DNA from: Chanodichthys erythropterus
Lineage: Eukaryota; Chordata; Actinopteri; Cypriniformes; Xenocyprididae
Assembly (NCBI RefSeq): GCF_024489055.1
Contig: NC_090228.1
Coordinates: 1,595,199 to 1,659,198, forward strand
Length of the DNA: 64,000 nt
Direction of reading: 5' to 3'
Shown one piece after another: positions 11,096 through 22,679 of this stretch. Position 1 is the first letter of the stretch. Every line of letters begins with the position of its first letter. The translations under genes were made by a program, and so were the position numbers. The notes under the pieces are model-generated. The model was not told the DNA's origin, searched no databases, and saw only the letters and a list, made by a program, of their open reading frames with translations.

Positions 11096-11751
11096 TGGGT
11101 TTTGATCATTTGTTCATCATCATCTCATCAGTAACTCATTCAGTCTTAATGCTGTTTCTCAGGCGGCAGATGCTGAAATACTGCCTGAGGAGTTCAATAA
11201 AACACAGGTGAAATGAAAACCCCAGTCCCTTTATTTTGTCACATGTAGGGGGTTCTTTTAATGCAGTCAAGAAGCTGTGAAGTTTTAACTTTAATATCAG
11301 TCATTCTCAGCAATATTTCCTCTTGAACAGCGTCGTAAAGTCAAACTTTTCAGAGGAACAGGTTTTGATGCGCCGCTGGGAATATTTCCAGGTGAAATGC
11401 CAGGGAAACACGGTCAAGGACGTGATAATGATTGTATCAGGAGATGATGCATTATCTCAGGAATAACGACAAGCCTCGCAAGGACACCACAGCTCATTCT
11501 GCCATCAAATTTGACTGTGGGCTAGACCAACAAAACATTTATGCAAAGAATATGATCTGTCATTGTGAAGGTGAACTAATGCAAACACAGTCCTTAAGAT
11601 GCATGTCATATTCATCTGACCACAGGGAAGCAGACTGTAATTGGAGACGCCCAGTAGAGTCAATGGATCTCAATCGGGTTTGCTTAATTGCACTGGATCA
11701 AAATCAAAACCATATGTATTCTCTTAAAGATACAAGGTTTTTATCTGTGAA

Positions 11752-13160
11752 AATGTTTTGTCATGATTCGAGCGTTTAGAAACAAAATTTATGACAGATT
11801 TCATTGGTGATTTCAAATATGAAATTTAATCGAAAGCATGGCGAACAGCTTTGGAGAATTTGATGTTTTCCCTTTCAAAGAGATGGCATTTGCATGCCCG
11901 CAAAGTCCCTTTAAGACAAGTCATTTCACTCGGTGGGCATCTTTGAAACGCCTCTCGGGCATCATGCAATCTCTTTGAATGGGGAAACATCAAATTCTCT
12001 AAAGTTGTTTGCCAAGCTTTCAATTAAATTTCATACTTGAAATCACCAATGAAATCTGACAACAACTATCTCATAAAGTTTGTTTCTAAACGCTCGAATC
12101 ATGACAAAAAATGGTATTTTTCAGGCTGGATCAAGCTAATGAACACGCGCAAGCCTAAATGCGTGTTTCTTGTGCCTCATTTCGGAGGCGCGTCTGACTG
12201 TTTCTATAGAAACCGGAGCTTCTAAAGGCCGCTGCAGTAACGCGATGACTTTACCAATCGTCGATTGGCTCTTATTTAGAAGGCGGGACTTATTCCGCCA
12301 TATTGCGCGTTGCACTTTCTCCCATTCAAAACCAGGTGTGCCTCATACGTCCTGAAAAGTGAAGCTGTTGGCTCTTTGATCGCCCCCTGTTGGCTGGATG
12401 CAGTACAGGTCATAAACCTCGCCTTCTCCGTTCAAACGAATGGAAATTAGTCAAAACAAAAAAATAAATTACGCTTCAAATAAAATTTTGTTGTTATGAT
12501 ACCGATATATATTCAGTTGTTCGTTTTTGTGATAAGTTTGATTTTAGCTAGCAATTTGATGCTATAGAAATGGGGTGTGTCGTCATGATTGACAGTCATG
12601 ATTGACAGCTTCTCTGAGGACTGTCGGAGCTTCGAGGGGAGATTGAACATAAGTTTGATACCGCGACTCCACCTCCGGCTCCATTTCTCGGCTCGATTTC
12701 TTCTGCGCATGCCCAGGCTCCAAACTGACGTTTTTTCGTAACATGTCAACACCCATCATCGAATGTTTTACGTTCAGTTCATTACAATGGAAGGAAGCAG
12801 CGTTGCGTCGTCCATTTTTTTTACAGTCTATGTTCAAAACAATACAAGTGTCTTGTGTCATTCTATAGTCTTTTTATAGTCTATGGAATAAGTCCAGCCT
12901 TCTAAATAAGAGCCAATCGCCGATTGGTAGTCATTGCGTCACGGCAGTTGCCGTTAGAAACTCCGGTTCCTATAGAAACAGTCAGACGCGCGCACTGCAC
13001 AGCTTGATCCAGCCTTTTTTGTCATGATTCGAGCATTTAGAAACAAAATTTATGAGACAGTTGTCAGATTTCATTGGTGATTTCAAATATGAAATTGAAT
13101 CGAAAGCTTGGCGAACAGCTTTGGAGAATTTGATGTTCAAAGAGATAGACGTTTCAAAGA
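11752..13160. repeat. Large compound foldback repeat
   Basis: Blocks A' (11752-11890) and B (12870-13160) share one orientation; block A (about 11960-12350) is their inverse. Shared words include CATGATTCGAGCGTTTAGAA, TTCATTGGTGATTTCAAATA and TTTGGAGAATTTGATGTT. Near 12250-12300 and 12890-12930, AGCCAATCGCCGATTGG-like sequence also pairs in inverse. The centre (12355-12850) is a separate dispersed sequence related to 17990-18300 and 41265-43245. Only short frames are present. Confidence 0.75.
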
Positions 13161-13683
13161 TGGCCGCCGAGTGAAATGACTTGATTTAAAGGGGCTTTGT
13201 TATTATATGCAGTTTATTATTCACATTTAGCATTGTTTTCCCCCTGATATCTGCGTGATTTCAATTGTAGCTTTATTCTCACACTGTGTAGTGACAAATT
13301 GGGTCCCCCCAGAAATCGGGACATCCCACGAGATCCCATAGGTAACTGTAGTGCCTGTATACAATTCCTACAAAATCATGTTATGATAAATGCTGTTTAA
13401 ACTACGTTATAATGATCATTTATGTCTGTATAGCATGATACCTTAGTTTATACACGCATTTGCACTTACCCTACATGTATTCACAATCAGCTTTAATGTA
13501 ATTATTATTATAATCATTATTTATCAATTAACAGGTAATAAAGTGTACATTCAGTTGGTTTTATTATGCACTAATTTGTTTTCTTACACATTAAGCTATG
13601 GGTATTTTAAATGAATATCATTTGTATATACTTAGGATAATCATTAACTGACAGTATAGGGAGACCTGGGAGGACCTGATTTG

Positions 13684-14016
13684 TCATGACACCGGCCGCA
13701 GGTCTTCTTTAATGGCTTTATATAGTGGTACGAGTGAGTTTGCCCACAGCTCCCTCTGGTGGCCGGGGTTGGTATGTTGGAGTTGTTGTGCCGTAAACAC
13801 CATAGTGAGGACGGTGCGCTCAAAGTCCTCCATCCGCAGAGAGCCACGGCGGAGCGCCAGCTGGGCACCGAGCCGCTGGATCTCAGAGAGGCTTCTGGGA
13901 AGCACGTCCTCACACAGCACCTCCAGAACCTCCAGCTTCCGCATGGATGCAAGTTCCTGATCGGATATGTGGAGCGTCCCGCGTGCCGCGTCCATGTATG
14001 CGCCCGACAACAACAC
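13684..14016 (-). CDS. fam180a: fam180a exon 3: conserved core and stop
   Basis: 333 bp: 110 codons plus TGA at 13686-13684. The FAM180 core fills this exon. It is GC-rich compared with its surroundings, consistent with real coding sequence. Acceptor TTTTGCAG. Confidence 0.9.
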   Translation of the reverse strand: MLLSGAYMDAARGTLHISDQELASMRKLEVLEVLCEDVLPRSLSEIQRLGAQLALRRGSLRMEDFERTVLTMVFTAQQLQHTNPGHQRELWANSLVPLYKAIKEDLRPVS

Positions 14017-17000
14017 CTGCAAAACAAGACCACCAAAAACACTGAAGAAATAAGATTCTAAGAATGTTTTGGTTGCATTTCCATTAAGTTATAAAAAAAC
14101 GTTACTTTTGAATGTTCTCTTAACATTTAAAACATGGTTAAAAACGTGGTTATTCAAACGTTAAAGGTACAATATGTAATAATTTTGCTAGAGGTCGCTA
14201 GAGGCCTATTCAAAACAAAGGCGTAGCTTGATGACGCCAAGTTTGAGCGTGGAATCTTGGGACATGTGGTCTCCATCTCAACGGACGGTGGAATAGAATA
14301 GAGACTGGAGTCGGGAAGAAATCATGTTCATGGATGTGATTATTAACGTTACTATAGTATGAAGCAGAGCAGGAGCGAGCAGCGGGACTTTTATTATGTC
14401 ACGCTTCCGCTTTTCCTGTCATGAGTATGAGGTAACGCAGCTCTGTTTATTATATTAGATAAATTTGAGTGTGTTGAAAATGATGTTATAACGTTACTCT
14501 GAGCGTTCGCTCGGCGGCTGCTGTGAGACACTGTTACACACTGCAGTAAGATAGATCCATTTTACAATATCAGATTAAATGCTGGATGATTGTGTTGATG
14601 CAGTGCAATTAATTTTAAAATGTATTGTATGATGGAGAAAATTCTGTATTACTGTTACTAAAATAAAGCTGCATCCGATTATGCTACGTTAGCTACTTCA
14701 CAAAATAGTGTTTTTGGTAAAGTTAGTGTTAGTCTTTTCATGGTAAAGCATGGCAAAAAAATCAAGAAAATTAGATTTAAACGATAAGACTAAACGTGTT
14801 GAGCTATATAACAATAATTAGTTTTCGGTCTATAAATATATAAAAACAGATGTTCCCCTTGTCTATTAAAACGTGTAGTATATTAAAACGTCTTTGGTGT
14901 TTTCATGGTTTCTACAAAATAAAACCGGAAACCGAGGGTAACGCAGGTATGACGCCATTGACAGGCGACTCCTCACACGTCCTGCAGCCTTGGGTAAAAT
15001 TGCAATTTTCTCACGATTTACAAATAGTTGCAAACATTTGGGATATTGTAAGTACTCAAGTGAACAAAATATATAACACTGGCCTAGTGGCTTTTGGATA
15101 TTTTACTGCAAAAATATTACATATTGCACCTTTAAGGAAACATTCCATCTTATCATTTTGCAAATATTATGGGAACATTTCAGAAAGAAACAGTTCAGAA
15201 GTAAATTAGCATAATCCCAGTGATGCTAATAGAACGTTTGTTCAAAGTTATCTGGTCTTTATTAATGTTCTCAAAATGTTAACATAAAAATGGTATTTAC
15301 ACATCATGCATTGAAAGTTTTTCAGAAATGTTTTAGATTCAGTAACGTTTTTTAAATGTTTCTACTTGTTTCAGAACGTTCAGAGAACATTAAAGTAACG
15401 TTCACATAATGTTTGAATAATGATAAAATGGAATGTTCCCTTAATGCTCGCATAACCAAGAAAAATATTCAGAGAATGTCAGAAATAACATTCTTATAAC
15501 TTAACGGAATGGAACTTAATGGTAATGTTAGTAAAACGTTCTTAGAACATATTTTTGTTACAGTAGATGAGACATAAAAAAGTCCATCTAAAACGTTCCA
15601 TGAATGATGTATAAATACTGTTTATTATGTTTATTTAGACCAGATAGCTTTGAACGAACGTTCTATTAACGTTACTGGAAGAACATTTGTTATAACTTTG
15701 AGAGAACCTTGCCACAACATTAACTAAAGTTCTGATAACGTTCCCTGTTGGCTATAAAGCAGCTCTACAGAAGACAAAAGCGTCATTATTCAGCTCAATT
15801 CATTTCAATGTTGATTCAGTTCAGTTCAAAACTGTCAAAGTTCATCAATTATGAAGCAAATCTGATTCAGTTATAAAGCAGCTCTGTCATTATTGAGATC
15901 AAGTCAGATCAAGTTTTGTTCTCATCTGATATCGTCAGTGCAGTCAAACTGAATAGAAGCACACGATGAATACAAAGTAACTTCTGATTCGCATTCACAT
16001 TGATTCAGTGACGTTCAACAGACTAAGTGCTCAATAAAACAGCTGTTATGGATGATGAATACCTGCTATCTGATGAGAGTTCAGTCTGATGTCTTGTTCA
16101 ATCTGTCTTTAGCGTGTGATGAGGCGATCATCAGTCTGTAGTCTGGCGTCTGATTTCAGATGGAGTCATGCAGACTCATTCAGCGCCACACCGCTGGAAT
16201 ATTAACATGTCTTTTTGTTTTTTGGATTGAATCTAAATGGAGATCTTGTTTATCTCGATATGGAGCGGCTGATGGATCTGACAGCTGGAGAGATTGCAGA
16301 GCTCAGCACAACTCAATAACTGAATAAACTCAAGTATATGAAGAGATAATAAGAGCTATTGATCACTTCCTTCATTCAGCGGACAATGCCGAAAACCACA
16401 TTAAACACTGCAGATAAACAACAGGAAAGTTTCATTGCTCAGAACTTTACATTATACTAAAATTTCTTGTCTTGATAAACACAGAGCTGTTTTGAATATG
16501 ATGAGCTTTGGATTGCACATATTGGTATCTGGAAATAGTTTGAAACATTGTTGAGATCTCTAGAAGATGCATGTGAGATGTGGTTAATTTAAAAAGTTTC
16601 ATTTGTTTAATGTTCGTCTAACATTTTTTAAATGTTACTACTTGTTTCAGAACGTTCAGAGAACATTCAAAAGTAACGTTCCCATAATGTTCGCAAAATA
16701 GAATGTTCCCTTAACAGGGAAGAGTTTTCATAACTTATTATAGCCTTTTGTTAGCTTGGATTCTCTTTCACTGGGTTGCAAAAACTGCTTTGAAACAATA
16801 TGTAATATATGTATGTATCAGTGAAAAACACTATACAAATAAACTTGAATTGTATAGATATCAAATGTGTGATTTTTCTTTCATATGGGTGAATCTCACG
16901 ACACCTCATAGAGAAGGTTGGCGTCTTCCACAGATTTCTGAAAGGAGGGGTTGAGCAGGGCTGGCGTCCCTCGCTTCACTCTGAATGCTGATGGGTACAA

Positions 17001-20000
17001 AGCTGAGAGACAGAGAGAATCATGGGTAATGTGACTGACACTTTACCTTTACAAAGTTCATCACAAGTAGCTTTTCCACAAGTTGAGGTAAATAGTAATA
17101 TAGAGAAGGTGCGTATAGTCATACACCAATACAAAACACCATCATGATAACACTAAATAACGCTATAAACATTTAACAACATAAAACTATTTAACTCTTT
17201 ATCAGCTAACAAAAATATGATCTAAAAATGTTCTGCTGGCATTCCCATTAGGTTATAAATAAATAATAAATAAAAAAATCTTGGTTGTGCAAATGTTACG
17301 GGAACGTTATGGTAACGTTACATTTGTTATCTGAACATTCTGAAACAAGTAGTAACATAAAAAAAAAAAAAAATTAAAAAACACATTAGACCAAATGTTT
17401 CCGGAAGAAATACTCCATGAACGATGTTGTAGGCCTATATATATATATATATATTATATTTTTGTGCTAATGTTTTGACAACATTATTAAAGACCAGATA
17501 ACTTTGAACAAACGTTCTATTAACGTCACTTGAAGAATGTTTGTCAAAGTTCTAAGAACTTTCACTGCCGGATTTTCACTTCCAAAAACTATAGGCTAAA
17601 TTTAACTGTATTTTACTGTAAAATTATGTCTATTACAGTTTCCCACCAAATATAGTAAGGGAAATTATCGTTAGTCAATTAACAGTTGTGTTTTTTTTTG
17701 TGGGGTTTTTTGCCTTTATTATGAACTAAACTGAATTTAGTAAGTTGAAGAGAGAGGGGGGGGGGGGGGATCGGGAAAGGTCCATGAGCCGGGACTCGAA
17801 CTCGGGACGCCCGAAGTGCAACTGCTCCATGTCAGCATGCTGCCCACTAGGCTATTGGCGGCGACCAATTAACAGGTTTTTACCGTAGGATTTTTACAGT
17901 CTTTTACTGTTAAAAATTATGTTGATTTTACAGTGTTGTTTAATATCCAAAAACGGGCAGCTTGTGAACGCGCACTGACCAAGCGTGGCGCAAAGTCCTG
18001 AAAAGTGAAGCCAAAGCATCTCGATCGCCCCCAGGTCAGTGTTGCCAATTGCTCTCAGCTGAAAGTAACAAAAACTGGTCGCTAGATGACTACCATACTG
18101 GCGAGTCCACTGATCTATATTAATAGAAATATAAATCAGTGGGAGAGTCACAGAATCCAGATAAGTTTTGTCCAAGAAGTTGCTAGATTTGTCAATAGGC
18201 TTTCGAAAAAAAGTCTAAAAAGGGGCGGGAATTCGCTAACTCCAGAGACAAAATTGCTAAATTGACAGCACTGCCCCAGGTGGCTGGTCCCAGTATAGGT
18301 CATAAGCCCCACCCTCCCCATGTAATCTTATAGACGTGAGACAAACTAAACAATTAAATTACACTTCAAATATTTTTTTTCTAAAGAGTTTCAGTTATTT
18401 TATGTAGTTTTATCACACTGACTGTGTTCGTTCTTTAAATAAGTTTGATTTTAGTTATGTGATGCTATAAAAACGGGGGTGTGACATCATGATTGATAGC
18501 TGTGATCAACAGCTTCTCTGAGCGAAGTAGTCACTGAGACACCAATAGACTTTTTCAGGATTTTGGGGAGGAGATTGGAGCTTTAAGATTAACTTATACA
18601 TTTCCATTAAAAAGTTTATTTCACACTGACATAATGAGTTGTTCTGCAGTATTAACTGATTCTGCGGGAGTGTGGGCGGGGCCTTGATATCACGCGGCTC
18701 CACTTCATGCTCACTACTACTTTGGCAGCTTTACTTTTCTACAATGTAAGAGAATGGAGGTGTGTCGTCCATCTTTTTTTATGGCACTGACAGGTTTTGG
18801 CAGCACATGTGTTCAGCAGCTGCACGTTTGCACCTGATTGGCTGTTGGTAAGCATGTCAGCGGATGACTGACAGCAAAGAGCCTGTCGCTGGAAGATATT
18901 GGTCTCGTTCCATCATGACGGCTGCGTTTAACATCTGCACTACAGGCCTGCAGCCGAAAGAAACGGATCTGATGGAGCCGCATCTGTGACGCACAGCTGC
19001 AGAAGACATGGACGAGTAATGCAGCATGATGATATAGCCTATGTGAAGTAGGGATGTGTCATTAGATATTCACCAACCAATTATTGAAGTTAAATCTAGA
19101 CGAGGGAACAGAAACAACTAACTTAGACCAAAAACAAGTTGGAAGCTGAAGGGTCATGTGTTTGATTCACTCAGGATGTCGCCAACATCACAGGCATTCC
19201 ACATCTGTTTGGACCGATCAGCTGCAGATGTGTGTCGGTCATTCTCAGACTTTCACCTTCACAAACTTGATCTTCCTGCTTTAAACTGCCCTTTAAAGCC
19301 TCATCAACACACTGTGTTCAAAGCCTGCAGCTGTCACCAACCTTCTCCGCTGCTTATCATAGAAATCAGACGTGTGTGATGATGTCAGTTCATAAAAATA
19401 TACATCTTGCTGTTTTTCTGATGAGGACTTCATATGTGCCTCTGTTAGATATTCAGAAATTAAAGGCAAAGTAGTATCTTCAAAGATAATAATACACAAA
19501 GTATTATGGAGAATCACCTGGGTTAGATATTTTAAAGGCGACTTTAAAGTGTGACTTTAAAATACTTATTGGTGTCATTTTATATATAAACGGAACCATA
19601 AAATTATTATAAAAGTCATCAATATCACTCACTCAATTTTTCATTCAAATGATTTTCATTTTTGGGTGAATTATTCATTTAAAAACCTAGAAAGAACTTC
19701 AAATGTAACGTGAACCTAACCCAGCTAACAGAAAATGTTCTGGCAAGGTTCTTTTAAAGTTATGAACAAACGTAACATTATTAGAACCAAGGACGTGCAC
19801 AGGGGGGTTGCTCAGGTTGCCCGGGCAACTGCCCATATGCCCTTCTCGACTCACGTTGCCCTTCCGAGGTGGAAAAAGATAAATAAAAAAATCGTACAAT
19901 GGATGCGAAATTTCATGTAGGCCTAGATAAAAAAAGAAAAAAAAAAGAAAAGCAAAGCCTCATTCACATATTCGGGCACCTGTCCGAAAGTGAAAGTCAG

Positions 20001-22608
20001 TAGGGGAAGGGCAAACTCTGTTTACGTGGCTGCAGCGCTGCACGCGACCGGCACCTGAGCTGAGCCTGCATGAGCGGCACTAGAAGGAAATTGTCGCGGT
20101 TGTCGGGTGAGACGACTTAACGTTGTCGGAAAGGTGAGTAAGGTTATAATCGTTAACTAAAACGAACAAAAAAAAAACGAAAACTAGATGGGAAAAACAT
20201 CGTCGTTAACTAAAATAAAAATAAAAACGAGGCATTACAAAAAAACGATAACTAACCAAAACTGTAATGTGTGTTTGGCAAAACTAACTAAAATAAAATA
20301 AAATTATAGATTAAATGTCCTTAGTCTTCGTCTTTGTCAATGTCTTTCATAGAGCAAACGTTCAGCTGAATTTCATTTCCCTGCGTCTCTCACTCACGCG
20401 TCTCTCTCACATACTCGCGCGCGCACAGCCCCTCCCCTCCGTGCACACCGCGACTCCATGAGAACGAGTGTTGGAAGAAAGTTCGCGAAAGGTTGGTATC
20501 TCGTGAAAACCTTTACACAATCACACATTAAAAAGTGGTATAAAAATATTTTTAATTCTGAATATAATTTTGTCAGTGTGTTAATGTCGACCCGAGAAGC
20601 GATTGCTACTTTAGAAAGTTAACTAGACTCAAGTTTGAGGTAAAAATGCACTTGGGTTGTCGATGTCAAAACACTATTAAAGCTGTGATTCAAGTAAGGA
20701 ATAATTGACGACGGGCCGTTGAATTATTAGAAAAAATAACACACCTGAGGTGGGGGGGGAGGGGGGGGGGGGGTTGGTAGGGGAGTGCCCTTTTTTAGGT
20801 CAGAGCAACTGCCCCTCAAAATTCCTGTGCACGTCCCTGATTAGAACGTTCGTTCAGTCAAAACGTTAGCACAAAAACGTTATTTATACACTGTTCATGG
20901 AACGTTCTGAAATGTTTCAGTTGGACTTTCGTCTAACATTTTTTAAATGTTACTGTTCAACGAACATTCAAAAGTAACATTCACATAATGTCTGAAGAAT
21001 GATACAATGTAATGTTCCTTTAACGTTTGCATAACCAAGAAAAACTGTATCATTTAAATGTTCACAGAACATTCCAAAAATAACGTTTTCACAACTTAAC
21101 GAGAACGTTAGCAAAACGTTCTTAGAACATATTTTTGTTAGCTGTGAAACTGCAAAGAGCCAATGAACATCCTGTATTTTAATGTTTAACACAGTAACAT
21201 CCAGTAAAGTTTTGATTAAAGGACTTGTGAGGTGGAAACTCATTGGCCAAATTCCCCTCGGAGGAGAACGAACAAGCGTTGGAGTAACTGAACATCTCTG
21301 TTAGTTCTTACAGCCCGTTAAGGCTCATATAATCCCACCAAAACCTCCAGCGCTTCTCTAAACGCTTGACTTTCAGTCCGAACACAAACACCGGAGGCTC
21401 GGTGCCCTTGTACGGATCTCAGCAGCGTTCGGAGGAATCTAATGAAATGTCACAGCAGATATATGGAGACATGGAGCCACCGGCGCGACGTTATCGGCTC
21501 CCGTCATCTGGGCCTGCGGAGGACGCCGAGTGCTCGTTTCCACAGATCTAACTGAAAAAGCGCAAGGTCGCCAATCTCACTTGATTAGCACTTCACATCC
21601 CACAAACGATCATTCACGTCCCCCTGTAGTCAATCATCCCTTAAAACTCATCTTTGACCACCAAAATTACATATTTTACACATTTTTTCCTTGAAAAAAA
21701 ATGTCTTCGACACCCTTGCCTCATTTACCATACGCAGTTCTATGAATATGCAAATTAGCCCCGCCTCCACTCACTCACACCAGTTCAGAGATCCACTCGC
21801 TGACGTGATTGATCAGTTTGTGACATCAGAAACACCAGCAATTTCAAACCGTGTTTTTGAGGCTGTCTTTGGTTCACTGCAGTTTTAAAGAGAAAATCCT
21901 CAGCAATGGTGTTGTTGGCTTGTCTTAAAGCATATTAAAAACACCACAGGAGGACTTTAACATCTTTAATCAGCCCCTCCTTCTAAAAACCACAATGTGC
22001 TCTGATTGGTCGGCTGGAGCAGTGTGTTGTGATTGTTGGGAAATGTCCCGCCCCTTACCATAACCGCCAGTTTCAACACACTTGCTGCATCCTACGCCCT
22101 AAAAATATGTAGTTTTTGTGAAGAAAAAGGACATACTTTTGAGTGTTTAGCAAAACAGTATAGGCAAGCTTTGTGACATACTACGTCATAAATGTGTCTT
22201 AAACGGATCATTCTGCCCTGTCAATCATCTTGTCACAGTTAAAATCCTCCACATTCAATTTAATTTTAATTCCCTATCATATCGGAGAGAAATGTCGCAT
22301 ACATTAAGCTATACGAGTTGATCAAATGTTTCTCATTCACAGCTCTTTTTTTATTTAACTCAGATGTTTCTCAACTTTGATGGCACAACATATGTGTCCA
22401 CAAATCTAATTCAAGCATTTAAGCAGAAGTTTTTGTGCTCATGCTCTCACTGAGCAGTGATTGACGTGATCTAGTGTAGATAACAAGTGCACTCATGTGG
22501 TGTAAGTGTCTGACGGACGCGTGTCGTACCTTTCCTCCAGTGCAGGGACGCAGTGATGGACATCTGACACATCAGCGCAGACACGGACAGAATCCGGAGG
22601 ACCGTCAT
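13684..22608 (-). CDS. fam180a: FAM180A-like predicted secreted protein, complete, three exons
   Basis: FAM180 proteins are small vertebrate proteins with a signal peptide and no established function. Three minus-strand exons join in frame: 22608-22530 (79 bp), 17002-16905 (98 bp) and 14016-13684 (333 bp with the stop), giving 169 aa; human FAM180A is close to 173. Residues 1-21 (MTVLRILSVSALMCQMSITA plus S) look like a signal peptide. The exon 1-2 junction gives HWRK-ALYPSAFRVKRGTP and the exon 2-3 junction gives DANLLYE-VLLSGAYMDA. The family core follows: ELASMRKLEVLEVLCEDVLP, then RRGSLRMEDFERTVLTMVFT, and near the C terminus LYKAIKEDL. Splice sites: AAAG|GTACGA, TCTCTCAG, GAG|GTGTCG (weak), TTTTGCAG. 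mtpn lies upstream on the same strand, as in human 7q33, which favours FAM180A over FAM180B. Both introns are full of repeats. Confidence 0.88.
14053..15760. repeat. AACGTT-family dispersed repeat, interrupted at 14165-15131
   Basis: It is rich in AACGTT/AACATT motifs with blocks shared among about ten copies, for example TTTCAGAACGTTCAGAGAAC, TATCTGGTCTTTATTAATGT and GAGAGAACCTTG. Outer ends resemble AACAGGGAACGTTCT and TTCTTAGAACATATTTTTGT. It is probably a non-autonomous DNA element about 560 bp long when whole. Confidence 0.7.
14165..15131. mobile_element. TTAA-targeting non-autonomous DNA transposon inserted in another repeat
   Basis: The terminal inverted repeats match: AGGTACAATATGTAATAATT at the left, and the right end read in reverse is AGGTGCAATATGTAATATTT. 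It is flanked by TTAA at 14161-14164 and 15132-15135. The host is an AACGTT-family repeat; a paralogous copy read in reverse at 21005-21040 shows the intact sequence around this TTAA. No transposase frame was found in its 967 bp, so it is non-autonomous. Superfamily: piggyBac or Kolobok type from the TTAA target. Confidence 0.85.
16598..16725. repeat. AACGTT-family repeat fragment
   Basis: Contains TTTAAATGTTACTACTTG, then TTTCAGAACGTTCAGAGAAC and GTTCCCATAATGTTCGCAAA, the central part of the family. In fam180a intron 1-2 territory, just left of exon 2. Confidence 0.65.
16905..17002 (-). CDS. fam180a: fam180a exon 2
   Basis: 98 bp. It completes an Ala codon and then encodes LYPSAFRVKRGTPALLNPSF and QKSVEDANLLYE. 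Acceptor TCTCTCAG. The donor GAG|GTGTCG is weak, but reading through reaches a stop after two codons (V S stop), so splicing is needed. Confidence 0.85.
17207..17560. repeat. AACGTT-family repeat
   Basis: Shares ATTCTGAAACAAGTAGTAAC, AAGACCAGATAACTTTGAAC and AACGTTCTATTAACGTCACT with the other copies. It contains a short (TA)n at 17437-17455. Confidence 0.65.
17686..17865 (-). mobile_element. tRNA-derived SINE with perfect 10-bp target duplication
   Basis: On the minus strand it starts GGTCGCCGCCAATAGCCTAG, has an A box around TAGCCTAGTGGGCAGCATGC, a B box GAGTTCGAGTCCCGG, a C-rich run and a short A-rich end. It is flanked by CAATTAACAG at 17676-17685 and again at 17866-17875. The intact duplication implies a fairly recent insertion. 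It lies in fam180a intron 1. Confidence 0.88.
17985..18800. repeat. Dispersed repeat related to the centre of 11752-13160
   Basis: It shares GTCCTGAAAAGTGAAGC, GATCGCCCCCAGGT, a GTCATAAGCCCCACCCTC segment and TGATTGATAGCTGTGATC-like sequence with 12355-12850 and 42905-43245. Divergent, with an internal stretch (18025-18270) not seen in the other copies. In fam180a intron 1. Confidence 0.55.
19715..21150. repeat. AACGTT-family repeat split by an hAT-like insertion
   Basis: The left piece is 19715-19787 and the right piece 20840-21150; together they form one family copy. The right end has GCAAAACGTTCTTAGAACAT and then ATTTTTGTTAGCTG. The 1052-bp insertion is listed separately. Confidence 0.7.
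19788..20839. mobile_element. hAT-like non-autonomous transposon with 8-bp target duplication
   Basis: The ends are inverted repeats, CAAGGACGTGCACAGG at the left and CAGGGACGTGCACAGG when the right end is reversed. It is flanked by ATTAGAAC at 19780-19787 and 20840-20847. An 8-bp duplication with a CAGGG-type terminus is characteristic of the hAT superfamily. No transposase frame was found. Inside is a copy of the TTAACTAAAAC AT-rich element (about 20140-20330) and a G-run region at 20750-20775. Confidence 0.82.
21880..22095. repeat. Dispersed repeat with CTCTGATTGGTCGGCTGGAG, second copy
   Basis: Matches 4020-4295: TCAGCCCCTCCTTCTAAAA, the shared phrase, then GGAAATGTCCCGCCCC. It lies 430 bp from fam180a exon 1. 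Confidence 0.68.
22530..22608 (-). CDS. fam180a: fam180a exon 1: signal peptide
   Basis: 79 bp coding, 26 residues plus one base. An in-frame ATG also occurs upstream at 22662 (MSLCVFTVYRGG...), but starting at 22608 gives a clean hydrophobic signal peptide. Donor AAAG|GTACGA. Confidence 0.82.
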
Positions 22609-22679
22609 TCTGTTTCTCCTCTTCTGACCACCGCGATAAACAGTAAATACACACAAGCTCACAGAGAGAGAGAGAGAGA

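Noticed and set aside
17760..17865. Possible tRNA gene on the minus strand
   Set aside because: Flanked by a 10-bp duplication and followed by a SINE tail, so it is a retroposed copy.
22609..22662. Upstream in-frame ATG as the fam180a start
   Set aside because: It would add 18 mostly basic residues before the signal peptide; the downstream ATG at 22608 fits the family better, though the upstream one cannot be excluded.
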